Assembly: GCF_013410345.1 (NCBI RefSeq)
Contig: NZ_JACCFJ010000001.1
Span: 4,067,001 to 4,131,000, forward strand
Source: Saccharopolyspora hordei
GTDB taxonomy: Bacteria; Actinomycetota; Actinomycetes; Mycobacteriales; Pseudonocardiaceae
Reading direction: 5' to 3'
DNA: 64,000 bases
A program made the position numbers and the translations under genes. How positions within the stretch are numbered: the stretch's first letter is position 1; the number at the start of each line of letters is the position of its first letter. Positions 1 through 8,086 of the stretch are shown here, in pieces. The notes below the pieces were generated by a model that was not told the origin of the DNA, made no database searches, and worked only from the letters and a program-made list of their open reading frames with translations.

Positions 1-914
1 CGGGCACCGTCGACAAGGTCGGCTTCACCGGCTCCAGCGCGGTGGGGTCGCAGATCGGCGCCCTGTGCGGCAAGTACCTGCAGAGCCCGTGCCTGGAGCT
101 GGGCGGCAAGAACCCGATGGTCGTCGCCCCGGACGCCGAGCTGGACCTGGCGGTGGAGGGCGCGCTGTTCTCCGGGTGGGGCACCGCCGGGCAGCGGTGC
201 ACCTCGCTGGGCAACCTGATCGTGCACCGCGACGTGCACGACGAGTTCGTGCGGCGGCTCGACGCGGCGCTGCGCTCGGCGACCATCGGCGACCCGACCG
301 GCGACGTGCTCTACGGCCCGCTGCTGGACCAGGAGTTCGCCGAGAACTTCGAGCGGATCCTCGGTGAGATCGGCGACCACCACACCGTGCTCGGGTCGGA
401 GTCCGTCGGCCGGATCACCGACTCCGCGCCGCGCAAGGGCTTCCACGGCGACCCGTCGACCGGGCTGTACTACCACCCGGTGCTGCTGGACGGTCTCCGC
501 CCGGACGACCACATCTTCCGCAACGAGACGTTCGGCCCGATCGTCGGCGTGACCACCTACGAGACGCTGGACGAGGCGATCGAGCTCGGCAACGCCCCGG
601 GCTACGGGCTGTCCGCGGCCGTCTACACCACCGACCCGGCCACCGCGTTCCGGTTCCGCCAGGGCATCAGCGCGGGCATGGTCAGCGTGAACAACTCCAC
701 CTCCGGCGCCGAGGCGCACCTGCCGTTCGGCGGCAACGGCAAGTCCGGCAACGGCAGCCGCCAGTCCGGCATGTGGGTGCTCGACCAGTTCACCCGCTGG
801 CAGTCGCTGAACTGGGACTTCTCCGGCAAGCTGCAGAAGGCCCAGATGGACGTGGACACCGTGGAGCCGGAGCTGGACTTCCGGCTGCCGCCCGAGTTCG
901 GCGGTGCGCGATGA
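1..914 (+). CDS. Aldehyde dehydrogenase, ALDH7-like (5' end outside window)
   Basis: NAD(P)-dependent oxidation of an aldehyde to its acid. The reading frame is open from base 3, so the N-terminus and most of the Rossmann region lie off the window; 303 residues are visible. Counting from the edge, the cofactor-loop motif FTGSS is at 8-12, the general-base Glu is E32 in LELGGKN, and the catalytic Cys is C66 in GTAGQRCTS. Near the C-terminus, STSGAEAHLPFGG resembles the TSGAE segment of ALDH7 enzymes (aminoadipate-semialdehyde/piperideine-6-carboxylate dehydrogenases). The exact substrate is inference. The stop overlaps the start of the next gene (ATGA), so the two are translationally coupled. 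Confidence 0.9.
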   Translation, partial: GTVDKVGFTGSSAVGSQIGALCGKYLQSPCLELGGKNPMVVAPDAELDLAVEGALFSGWGTAGQRCTSLGNLIVHRDVHDEFVRRLDAALRSATIGDPTGDVLYGPLLDQEFAENFERILGEIGDHHTVLGSESVGRITDSAPRKGFHGDPSTGLYYHPVLLDGLRPDDHIFRNETFGPIVGVTTYETLDEAIELGNAPGYGLSAAVYTTDPATAFRFRQGISAGMVSVNNSTSGAEAHLPFGGNGKSGNGSRQSGMWVLDQFTRWQSLNWDFSGKLQKAQMDVDTVEPELDFRLPPEFGGAR

Positions 915-2059
915 CCCTGCCCGACCGGGCCGAGGTCGTCGTGATCGGCGGCGGGGTGGTGGGCGTGAGCACCGCCTTCCACCTCGCCGAGGCGGGCGTG
1001 GACGTGCTGCTGCTGGAGCGCGACGAGCTCGGCTCCGGCAGCACCTGCAAGGCCGCCGGCGGCGTGCGCGCCCAGTTCTCGGACCCGGTCAACATCGAGC
1101 TCGGGCAGCGCAGCCTGCGCGCGTTCGAGGACTTCGCCCGGCGGCCGGGCGGGGAGATCGACCTCAAGCAGCACGGCTACCTGTTCCTGCTGTCGGACCC
1201 CGCGGACGTCGAGGCGTTCGAGCAGGGCGTCCGGCTGCAGAACGAGTTCGGGGTGCCGAGCCGGATGCTCACCGTCGCCGAGGCGTGCGAGCTCTCCCCG
1301 TACGTGGAGCCCGACGGGCTGCTGGCGGCCGCCTTCTCCCCCACCGACGGGCACTGCACCCCGGAAGCCGTGGTGCAGGGGTACGCGCGGGCCGCCCGGG
1401 AGCACGGCGCGGTCATCCGGCGGCACTGCGCGGTCACCGGGATCGACGTCACCGGCGGCCAGATCACCGGGGTGCACACCGACCAGGGGTCGGTGGGGAC
1501 GTCCACGGTGGTGTGCGCGGCGGGCGCGTGGTCGGCGGAGGTCGGCCGGTTCGCCGGGGTGGAGCTGCCGGTCCGGCCGCTGCGGCGGCAGATCCTGGTC
1601 ACCGAACCGGTCCCGGACCTGCCGCCCCGGTTGCCCTTCACCATCGACTTCGCCACCAGCTTCTACTTCCACGACGAGGGTCCGGGCCTGCTCATCGGCA
1701 TGTCCGACCCCGACGAGGAGTTCGGGTTCAACCTGCACACCGACGACCGCTGGCTCGGGCGGCTCGCCGACGCGGTGGCGCGCCGTGCTCCCCGGCTGGC
1801 CGAGGTCGGGGTGGCGCACGGCTGGGCCGGGCTCTACGAGGTCACGCCCGACCACAACGCCCTGGTCGGCGAGGCCGACGGGCTGAGCCGGTTCCTCTAC
1901 GCCACCGGCTTCTCCGGGCACGGCTTCCTGCAGGGCCCCGCCATCGGCGAGGTCATGCGGGACCTGGTGCTGGGCCGTCGGCCGGTCGTCGACGTCTCGG
2001 CGCTGGACGTGCGCCGGTTCGCCACCGCCGACGTCCGCCCCGAGCACAACTGCGTGTAG
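911..2059 (+). CDS. FAD-dependent amine/imino-acid oxidoreductase (DAO family)
   Basis: A 382-residue flavoenzyme of the D-amino-acid oxidase/sarcosine oxidase-beta fold, expected to oxidise a secondary amine or amino acid. The N-terminal dinucleotide-binding motif VVVIGGGVVGVS is at residues 9-20. It is followed by GSGSTCKAAGGVR, typical of the sarcosine/dimethylglycine oxidase-like branch, and the C-terminal FAD-contacting segment TGFSGHGFLQGP is present. The ATG at 911 overlaps the stop of the aldehyde dehydrogenase by four bases; a longer in-frame start at 773 lies inside the previous gene and is rejected. In Pseudomonas, L-pipecolate oxidase (a DAO-family enzyme) is paired with a piperideine-6-carboxylate dehydrogenase. 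That makes pipecolate or a related lysine intermediate a reasonable but unproven substrate. Confidence 0.85.
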   Translation: MTLPDRAEVVVIGGGVVGVSTAFHLAEAGVDVLLLERDELGSGSTCKAAGGVRAQFSDPVNIELGQRSLRAFEDFARRPGGEIDLKQHGYLFLLSDPADVEAFEQGVRLQNEFGVPSRMLTVAEACELSPYVEPDGLLAAAFSPTDGHCTPEAVVQGYARAAREHGAVIRRHCAVTGIDVTGGQITGVHTDQGSVGTSTVVCAAGAWSAEVGRFAGVELPVRPLRRQILVTEPVPDLPPRLPFTIDFATSFYFHDEGPGLLIGMSDPDEEFGFNLHTDDRWLGRLADAVARRAPRLAEVGVAHGWAGLYEVTPDHNALVGEADGLSRFLYATGFSGHGFLQGPAIGEVMRDLVLGRRPVVDVSALDVRRFATADVRPEHNCV

Positions 2060-2071
2060 CGGCCCCTGCTT

Positions 2072-2098
2072 CGCGGGCGGCGCTCGCCGCCGCCCGCG
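2072..2098 (+). terminator. Strong GC stem-loop between catabolic genes
   Basis: A perfect 11-bp stem, CGCGGGCGGCG pairing with CGCCGCCCGCG around a 5-base loop, starts 13 bases after the oxidoreductase stop. No T-run follows, as is common in actinobacteria. It may end or attenuate transcription from the two upstream genes before the dehydrogenase at 2152. Confidence 0.5.
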
Positions 2099-2151
2099 CG
2101 AGACACCGAACCCCCAGCGCTGCGTGCGCAGCCGACGAAGGAGCGCGAACC

Positions 2152-3303
2152 GTGCGTGATCTGTTGCAGGAGATCGACGAGTGGGGCCCGGAGAAGGTCG
2201 TGTGCGTCTCGGACGCGCGCACCGGGATGCGAGGCGTGCTGGTCATCGACAACACCGCCCGCGGCACCGGCAAGGGCGGCACCCGGATGAGCCCGACCGT
2301 CACCGTCCGCGAGATCGCCCGGCTGGCGCGGGTGATGACGTGGAAGTGGGCCGCGGTCGACCTGTTCCACGGCGGCGCCAAGGCGGGCATCTTCGCCGAC
2401 CCCGAGTCCCCGGACAAGGAGCGGATCGTGCGCGCCTTCGCGCGGCGGCTGGCCGACCAGATCCCGGCCAGCTACGTCGCCGGGCTGGACATGGGCATGA
2501 CCGAGCACGACGCGGCGATCATCCAGGACGAGCTCGGTGACCGCGGCGCGGCGGTCGGGGTGCCGGAGCCGCTGGGCGGGGTGCCCTACGACCAGCTGGG
2601 CGTGACCGGGCACGGTGTCGCCGAGGCCGTGGACGCCGCGCTGGCGCACCAGGGGCGCAGCGTCAAGGGCGCCCGGGTCGCCCTGCAGGGCTTCGGCGCG
2701 GTCGGTGCCGCAGCGGCCAAGCGGTTGCACGAGCTCGGCGCGCAGGTGGTCGCGCTGTCCACGATCGACGGCTCGGTGCACGACCCGGACGGCCTGGACG
2801 TGCCGGCCTGGCTGGACGCGCGCGCCGAGTTCGGGGACGCCTGCGTGGCGAAGGCCCCGCCGGCGCGGCGCCTCCCGCGCGGGGAGGAGCTGCTGGTGGA
2901 CTGCGACGTGCTGGTCCCGGCCGCGGGGCAGGACGTCATCGACGCCGACGTGGCCGCGAAGGTCCGGGCCGGGCTCGTGGTGGAGGGGGCGAACCTGCCC
3001 ACCACGCCGGAAGCGCGGGCGCTGCTGGCCGACCGGGACGTCACCGTGGTGCCGGACTTCATCGCCAACGCGGGCGGCGCGATCGCGGCCGGGTTCGCCA
3101 TGGACGCGCGGCACTCCGCGTTCCGCCCGGAGCCGACGGCGATCCTCGACGCGGTCGCCGAGCGCACCCGCGGCAACACCGAGCTCGTGCTGGACGTCGC
3201 GCGCGAGCGCGGGACGCTCCCGCACGAAGCGGCGCTGGACCTGGCCAAGGAGCGGGTGCGCACCGCGATGCAGCTGCGCGGGCGCCTCCCCCAGCCCGCC
3301 TGA
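2152..3303 (+). CDS. Glu/Leu/Phe/Val-type NAD(P) amino acid dehydrogenase
   Basis: A 383-residue enzyme of the glutamate/leucine dehydrogenase family, which reversibly deaminates an L-amino acid to the 2-oxo acid and ammonia. The substrate domain holds GTGKGGTRMSP, a Lys in MTWKWA, and the catalytic Lys (about K77) in HGGAKAGI. The NAD domain starts with QGFGAVGAAAA, and PDFIANAGGAI sits near the end. The length matches leucine/valine dehydrogenases better than hexameric GDH (about 450). The GTG at 2152 follows GAAGGAG at 2137-2143; the much longer upstream frame overlaps the previous gene. Next to a flavin oxidoreductase and a 2-oxoacid dehydrogenase E1, it would supply the 2-oxo acid for oxidative decarboxylation. 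Substrate is not determined. Confidence 0.9.
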   Translation: MRDLLQEIDEWGPEKVVCVSDARTGMRGVLVIDNTARGTGKGGTRMSPTVTVREIARLARVMTWKWAAVDLFHGGAKAGIFADPESPDKERIVRAFARRLADQIPASYVAGLDMGMTEHDAAIIQDELGDRGAAVGVPEPLGGVPYDQLGVTGHGVAEAVDAALAHQGRSVKGARVALQGFGAVGAAAAKRLHELGAQVVALSTIDGSVHDPDGLDVPAWLDARAEFGDACVAKAPPARRLPRGEELLVDCDVLVPAAGQDVIDADVAAKVRAGLVVEGANLPTTPEARALLADRDVTVVPDFIANAGGAIAAGFAMDARHSAFRPEPTAILDAVAERTRGNTELVLDVARERGTLPHEAALDLAKERVRTAMQLRGRLPQPA

Positions 3304-3405
3304 CGCGCCGGTCGCCCTGACCAGGCGGAACCGCTCCGGGTGTTGCGCCCGAGCACTCCGGGGGCCGAACGTTGCTGGCGAAGCTCGAGAGTTGAAGGGG
3401 CCGGC

Positions 3406-4341
3406 ATGCTGAACCCGATCCACCTGCGAACCCTCCAGGAATGCGTGCGCACCGGTTCGTTCGCCGAAGCGGGGCGGGTGCTCGGCTACACCGCCTCCGC
3501 CGTCTCGCAGCAGATGGTGCTGCTGGAGCGGGCCATCGGGTCGACGCTGTTCGAGCGCTCCGCCCGCAGCGCCCGCAGCACGGCGCTGGCCGTCCGGCTC
3601 GCCGACCGCAGCCGCGACGCGCTCGGCGCGCTGGACGCGCTGGAGCGCGAGGTGCGCGCGATGGTCGCCGGGGAGGAGGGCAGCCTGCGGCTGGCCAGCT
3701 TCGCCACCGCCAACGCGCGGGTGCTGCCGGACGTGCTGGCCGCGGTCGTCGCCCAGCGCCCGAACGCCGAGGTCCAGCTCGACGAGGGCGAGCCGGACGA
3801 GGTGCTCGGCGGGGTGCTGGACGGGACCGTGGACGCCGCGGTGGTCTTCGAGTACGACCTGGACCCCCGGCAGTGGCCGATCGAGCTGTGCGTGGAGGAG
3901 CTGATGGCCGAGCCGCTGCGGCTCGCGCTGCCCGAGACGCACCGGCTCGCCGACGCCACCGAGGTCGACCTGCAGGACCTCGCCGAGGACGCCTGGATCT
4001 GCACCCGGCAGGACACCGCGGGCGCCCGGTCCCTGGTGCGGCTGGCCGCCGCGGCCGGTTTCGTCCCCCGGATCACCTTCCGCAGCAACGACTACTCGGT
4101 GATCCGGGACCTGGTGGCGCGCGGGCTCGGGGTCGCCGTGCTGCCCGGGCTGGCGATCCCGGACCAGGCGGTGCGGGTCTGCCGCATCGCCGGGTGGCAG
4201 CCCTACCGGCGCGTGAAGGCGTTGTACCGCAAGCAGAACACCAACCCGCTGCTGCCGATCGCCTTGGAGTGCCTGGCCAAGTCCTGCGCCCAGGTCGCCA
4301 ACGACTGGCACGGCGACGAACCGCAGCCGGAGGACGCGTGA
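3406..4341 (+). CDS. LysR-family transcriptional regulator
   Basis: A 311-residue LysR-type regulator. The N-terminal winged helix (about residues 1-60) reads as a single-gene scan of the LTTR fold: LRTLQECVRTGSFAEAG, then the recognition part TASAVSQQMVLLE, then GSTLFER. A periplasmic-binding-like effector domain follows from about residue 90. The ATG at 3406 has GAAGGGG six bases upstream. Unusually for LysR genes it runs in the same direction as its probable targets, between the dehydrogenase and the E1 gene. It overlaps the region of the next start, a GTGA at 4338, so it may be co-transcribed with the E1 gene. Likely a local regulator of the amino-acid catabolic run; the effector is unknown. 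Confidence 0.88.
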   Translation: MLNPIHLRTLQECVRTGSFAEAGRVLGYTASAVSQQMVLLERAIGSTLFERSARSARSTALAVRLADRSRDALGALDALEREVRAMVAGEEGSLRLASFATANARVLPDVLAAVVAQRPNAEVQLDEGEPDEVLGGVLDGTVDAAVVFEYDLDPRQWPIELCVEELMAEPLRLALPETHRLADATEVDLQDLAEDAWICTRQDTAGARSLVRLAAAAGFVPRITFRSNDYSVIRDLVARGLGVAVLPGLAIPDQAVRVCRIAGWQPYRRVKALYRKQNTNPLLPIALECLAKSCAQVANDWHGDEPQPEDA

Positions 4342-4406
4342 GCGGCCCCGCGCCCGACCTGCCGACGTCGGAAACCACCACTCGCGAACCGCGGAGGGGC
4401 GAAGCC

Positions 4407-6578
4407 GTGAGCACCGAGCCCGTTGACGAGTTCTTCCACGACACCGTGGCCGGCTGGTCCGCCCGGCCGGCCACCGGCACGGACCTCGCCGAGGACCTGC
4501 TGGCGCTGTTCGACTCGCAGGCGGGCAGCAGGCACCTCGACCTGCAGGCGCGGGAGCTGGGCAAGCAGGGCAAGGGCTTCTACAGCATCGGCTCCTCCGG
4601 CCACGAGTCCAACGCCGCGGTCGCCGCCGCGCTGCGCCCGACCGACCCGGCGCTGCTGCACTACCGCTCCGGCGGTTTCTACCTGCACCGCGCCCGCCAG
4701 GTGCCCGGCCAGCACCCGCTGCGGGACGTGCTGCTCGGCGTCGTCGCCTCGGCGGACGAGCCGATCTCCGCGGGGCGGCACAAGGTGTTCGGCAACGCCG
4801 AGCTGGCCGTGATCCCGCAGACCTCGACCATCGCCTCCCACCTGCCGCGCGCCGTGGGGCTGGCCTTCTCGCTGGGCCGGGCCGCCAAGCTGGGCGTGGA
4901 CAGCGGGTGGCCGCAGGACGCGGTCGTGGTGTGCAGCTTCGGCGACGCCTCGGCGAACCACTCCACCGCCACCGGCGCCGTCAACGCCGCCCTGCACTGC
5001 GCCTACCAGGGCCTGGAGATGCCGCTGCTGCTGGTGTGCGAGGACAACGGCATCGGGATCAGCGTGCGGACGCCGAAGGGCTGGATCGAGTCCGCCTACG
5101 GCAGCCGCCCCGGGCTGCGGTACGTCACCGCGGACGGCGCCGACCCGGTGCAGTGCCTGTCGGTGGCCCGGGAGGCCGCGGACTGGGTGCGCCGCCACCG
5201 GGCGCCGGTGTTCCTGCACCTGCGGACGGTGCGGTTGATGGGGCACGCCGGCTCGGACGTGGAGTCCGGCTACCGGTCGCGCGCCGACATCACCGCCGAC
5301 TACCGGCGCGACCCGCTGCTGGGCACCGCGAAGGCCTTGGTGGACCACGGGGTCCTGCGCCCGGACGAGGTGCTGGCCCGCTACGAGGACAAGCGCGCCG
5401 AGGTCGCCCGCGTCGCCGAGGAGGCGCTGGGCCGCCGCAAGCTGGGCAGCGCCGCGGAGGTCATGGCGTCGATCCACCAGGACCGGCCGGAGGTGGTGGA
5501 GCGCCGTGCTCGCGAGGTCCTGTCGCGGGAGCACTTCGGCGACCAGCTCCCCGAGGACGAGGGCCCGCTGACGCTGGCGCAGGCGATCAACCGCTCCCTG
5601 GCCGAGGAACTGGGCCGCGACCCGGGCGTGGTCGTGTTCGGCGAGGACGTCTCCCGCAAGGGCGGCGTGTACGGGGTGACGCGCGGCCTGCGCAAGAAGT
5701 TCGGCGCCAGCAAGGTCTTCGACACGCTGCTGGACGAGCAGAGCATCCTCGGCACCGCGCTCGGCGCCGGGCTGGCCGGACTGCTGCCGATTCCCGAGAT
5801 CCAGTACCTCGCCTACGTGCACAACGCGGCGGACCAGCTGCGCGGCGAGGGCAGCACGCTGAGCTTCTTCTCCAACGGCCAGTACCGGAACCCGATGGTC
5901 GTGCGCATCGCGGGCTACGGCTACCAGAAGGGGTTCGGCGGCCACTTCCACAACGACAACAGCATCGCGGCGCTGCGCGACCTGCCGGGCGTGGTGCTGG
6001 CGTCGCCGTCCCGCCCGGACGACGCCGCGGCGATGCTGCGCACCTGCGTGGCCGCCGCGCACGAGGACGGCCGGGTCTGCGTGTTCCTCGAACCCATCGC
6101 CCTCTACCACACCCGCGACCTGCACGAACCCGGCGACGGCGGCTGGCTGGCTCGGTACCCGGCGCCCGGCGAGCACCACGTCCCGATCGGCCGCGCGCGC
6201 CAGCACGGCGACGGCGCGGACCTGACCCTGGTCACCTTCGGCAACGGCGTCCCGATGAGCCTGCGCACGGCCAAGCGCCTGCGGGAGCGGGGCGTCCACG
6301 CCCGGGTGCTGGACCTGCGCTGGCTGGCCCCGCTGCCGGTCGACGACCTCCTGGCCGCGGCGGAGGCGACGGGCCGGGTGCTGGTGGTGGACGAGACCCG
6401 GCGCAGCGGCGGGGTCTCGGAAGCCGTGGTGACGGCCCTGGTCGACGGTGGCTTCACCGGTCCGGTCGCCCGCGTGACCAGCGAGGACAGCTTCATCCCG
6501 CTCGGCGCGGCCGCCTACCACGTGCTGCTGGACGAGGAGACGGTCGAGACCGCCGCGCTGAAGCTGGCCAACGCCTGA
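4407..6578 (+). CDS. Fused alpha-beta 2-oxoacid dehydrogenase E1 (ThDP)
   Basis: A 723-residue single-chain E1 of the branched-chain 2-oxoacid dehydrogenase type, which decarboxylates a 2-oxo acid and passes the acyl group to lipoylated E2. The alpha-like half (about 1-340) contains the ThDP/Mg motif CSFGDASANHSTATGA and the loop GISVRTPKGW. The beta-like half (about 390-723) begins LTLAQAINRSLAEEL and carries VVFGEDVSRKGGVYGVT, then DTLLDEQSILGTALG. The GTG at 4407 is seven bases after GGAGGGG (4393-4399); a GTG at 4338 that overlaps the LysR stop is an alternative adding 23 residues. No E2 or canonical E3 is adjacent, so it must borrow these from elsewhere. Substrate might be a branched-chain 2-oxo acid or 2-oxoadipate. 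Confidence 0.88.
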   Translation: MSTEPVDEFFHDTVAGWSARPATGTDLAEDLLALFDSQAGSRHLDLQARELGKQGKGFYSIGSSGHESNAAVAAALRPTDPALLHYRSGGFYLHRARQVPGQHPLRDVLLGVVASADEPISAGRHKVFGNAELAVIPQTSTIASHLPRAVGLAFSLGRAAKLGVDSGWPQDAVVVCSFGDASANHSTATGAVNAALHCAYQGLEMPLLLVCEDNGIGISVRTPKGWIESAYGSRPGLRYVTADGADPVQCLSVAREAADWVRRHRAPVFLHLRTVRLMGHAGSDVESGYRSRADITADYRRDPLLGTAKALVDHGVLRPDEVLARYEDKRAEVARVAEEALGRRKLGSAAEVMASIHQDRPEVVERRAREVLSREHFGDQLPEDEGPLTLAQAINRSLAEELGRDPGVVVFGEDVSRKGGVYGVTRGLRKKFGASKVFDTLLDEQSILGTALGAGLAGLLPIPEIQYLAYVHNAADQLRGEGSTLSFFSNGQYRNPMVVRIAGYGYQKGFGGHFHNDNSIAALRDLPGVVLASPSRPDDAAAMLRTCVAAAHEDGRVCVFLEPIALYHTRDLHEPGDGGWLARYPAPGEHHVPIGRARQHGDGADLTLVTFGNGVPMSLRTAKRLRERGVHARVLDLRWLAPLPVDDLLAAAEATGRVLVVDETRRSGGVSEAVVTALVDGGFTGPVARVTSEDSFIPLGAAAYHVLLDEETVETAALKLANA

Positions 6579-6589
6579 GGCTCAGGCGT
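6571..6589. terminator. Palindrome spanning two convergent stop codons
   Basis: ACGCCTGAG and CTCAGGCGT form a perfect 9-1-9 palindrome that contains the stop codons of both the E1 gene (+) and the flavin oxidase gene (-), which are separated by only three bases. As a hairpin it would have a very short loop. It may contribute to bidirectional termination, or simply reflect that both proteins end in Ala followed by TGA. Confidence 0.35.
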
Positions 6590-7976
6590 CGGGGTCGCCG
6601 AAGACCTTGCCCGGGTTGAAGATCCCCGCCGGGTCGAGGGCGCTCTTGACCGCCCGGTGCATGTCGACCACGGTGGGGCTCAGCTCGGCGTGCAGGCCCT
6701 TGCGCTTGAGCAGACCCACGCCGTGCTCGCCCGTCACCGTGCCGCCCAGTGCGATGGCGTCGTCGACGATGTCGTCGAAGGCGCGCTGGGCCCGCTCGCG
6801 GGCGGCGTCGTCACCGGGCGGGGTGATGATCAGCGGGTGCAGGTTGCCGTCCCCGGCGTGGGCGATGTTGGCGATCTGGGTGTCGTGGCGCCGGGCGGAG
6901 GCCTCGATGCGGGACAGCATCTCCGGCACCGCCGCGCGCGGTACGCAGACGTCCTCGGTGAGCACCGGGCCGAGGCGTTCCAGCGCCGGGTAGGCCAGCC
7001 GCCGCGCTGCGAACAGGGCGTCGGCCTCGTGCTCGTCGGTGGAGCGGGCGCTCCAGGTGGCGCCGGCCTCGTCGAAGCAGCGCAGGAGCGTGTCGACCTC
7101 CTGCTCCCCCGCCGCGCCCGGGGTGTCCGAGCGGCCGAGCAGCAGCACGTTCGCCTCGGCGCTGAGCCCCATGTTCTTCCACTCGTCGACGGCGCGGAGG
7201 CAGTGCTGGTCGAGCAGTTCCAGCGCCGAGGGCACCACCCCGGCCGCCGCGACCGCCGCGACCGCTTCGCCCGCCTCGACCAGCGAGTCGAAGTAGCCGA
7301 CCACGGTGCGCTCCGGGGCGCGCAGGCCCGGAAGCAGCTTGACGGTGATCTCGGTGATCACGCCCAGCGTGCCCTCCGAGCCCACGAAGAGGCCGCACAG
7401 GTCGTACCCCGCGACGCCCTTGGCGGTTCGGCGGCCGAGCCGGACCACCTCGCCGCTGCCGACGACGGCTTCCAGCCCGAGCACGTAGTCGCGGGTCACG
7501 CCGTACTTGACGCAGCACACGCCGCCGGCGTTGGTGGAGACGTTGCCGCCGATGGTCGACCACGGCGAGCTGGCCGGGTCGGGCGGGTACCAGGCACCGT
7601 GCTCGCGGCAGGCGGCGCGGAGGTCGTCGTTGACGACGCCGGGCTGCACCACGGCCAGCTGCTCGCGCGGGTTGATCTCCAGGACGCGGTCCATGTCCGC
7701 CAGCGAGACCAGCACGCAGCCGTCGACGGCGTTGGCCCCACCGGACAGCCCCGTGCCCGCACCGCGCGGCACCACCGGAACGCCCAGCTCAGCGCAGATG
7801 CGGACGGTGGTCACCACGTCCTGGGTGCTCCGCGCGCGCACCACGGCCAGCGGCTTGCCGTACGGGGCCCACTCGGCCTCGTCGTGGGCGAACCGCCCGG
7901 TCGAACCCGGGTCGGTGAGCAGCACCGGTTCCGGCAGTTCCGCACGCAGCGCCGCGAGCGCCTTCTCCCCGGACAT
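6582..7976 (-). CDS. FAD-linked oxidase, glycolate/D-lactate dehydrogenase type
   Basis: A 464-residue flavoprotein of the vanillyl-alcohol oxidase fold (GlcD/D-lactate dehydrogenase branch), expected to oxidise a 2-hydroxy acid such as glycolate, D-lactate or D-2-hydroxyglutarate. The FAD-binding PP-loop is VPRGAGTGLSGGA, followed by STIGGNVSTNAGGVCCVKYGVT and GLFVGSEGTLGVIT. The C-terminal cap contains HAGDGNLHP, with metal/substrate His residues, and TGEHGVGLLK. The ATG at 7976 has GGAGGA at 7981-7986. It converges with the E1 gene with a three-base gap and has no obvious partner iron-sulfur subunit nearby, so it is probably the single-subunit type. Confidence 0.9.
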   Translation of the reverse strand: MSGEKALAALRAELPEPVLLTDPGSTGRFAHDEAEWAPYGKPLAVVRARSTQDVVTTVRICAELGVPVVPRGAGTGLSGGANAVDGCVLVSLADMDRVLEINPREQLAVVQPGVVNDDLRAACREHGAWYPPDPASSPWSTIGGNVSTNAGGVCCVKYGVTRDYVLGLEAVVGSGEVVRLGRRTAKGVAGYDLCGLFVGSEGTLGVITEITVKLLPGLRAPERTVVGYFDSLVEAGEAVAAVAAAGVVPSALELLDQHCLRAVDEWKNMGLSAEANVLLLGRSDTPGAAGEQEVDTLLRCFDEAGATWSARSTDEHEADALFAARRLAYPALERLGPVLTEDVCVPRAAVPEMLSRIEASARRHDTQIANIAHAGDGNLHPLIITPPGDDAARERAQRAFDDIVDDAIALGGTVTGEHGVGLLKRKGLHAELSPTVVDMHRAVKSALDPAGIFNPGKVFGDPDA

Positions 7977-8086
7977 GTCGTCCTCCGTCCCGTCGAAGCC
8001 GCCCCCACGTTAACCGGCGGCGACGAGCGGTGTTCCACCAGAGCGGTGAACTCACGCGCGGTGCGGGACCGTGCGCGGCGCGTGGG

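Noticed and set aside
8041..8086. Longer upstream frames for the PI-PLC and neighbours
   Set aside because: The PI-PLC signal peptide fixes the start at 9067; the extra 45 codons are not coding in character.
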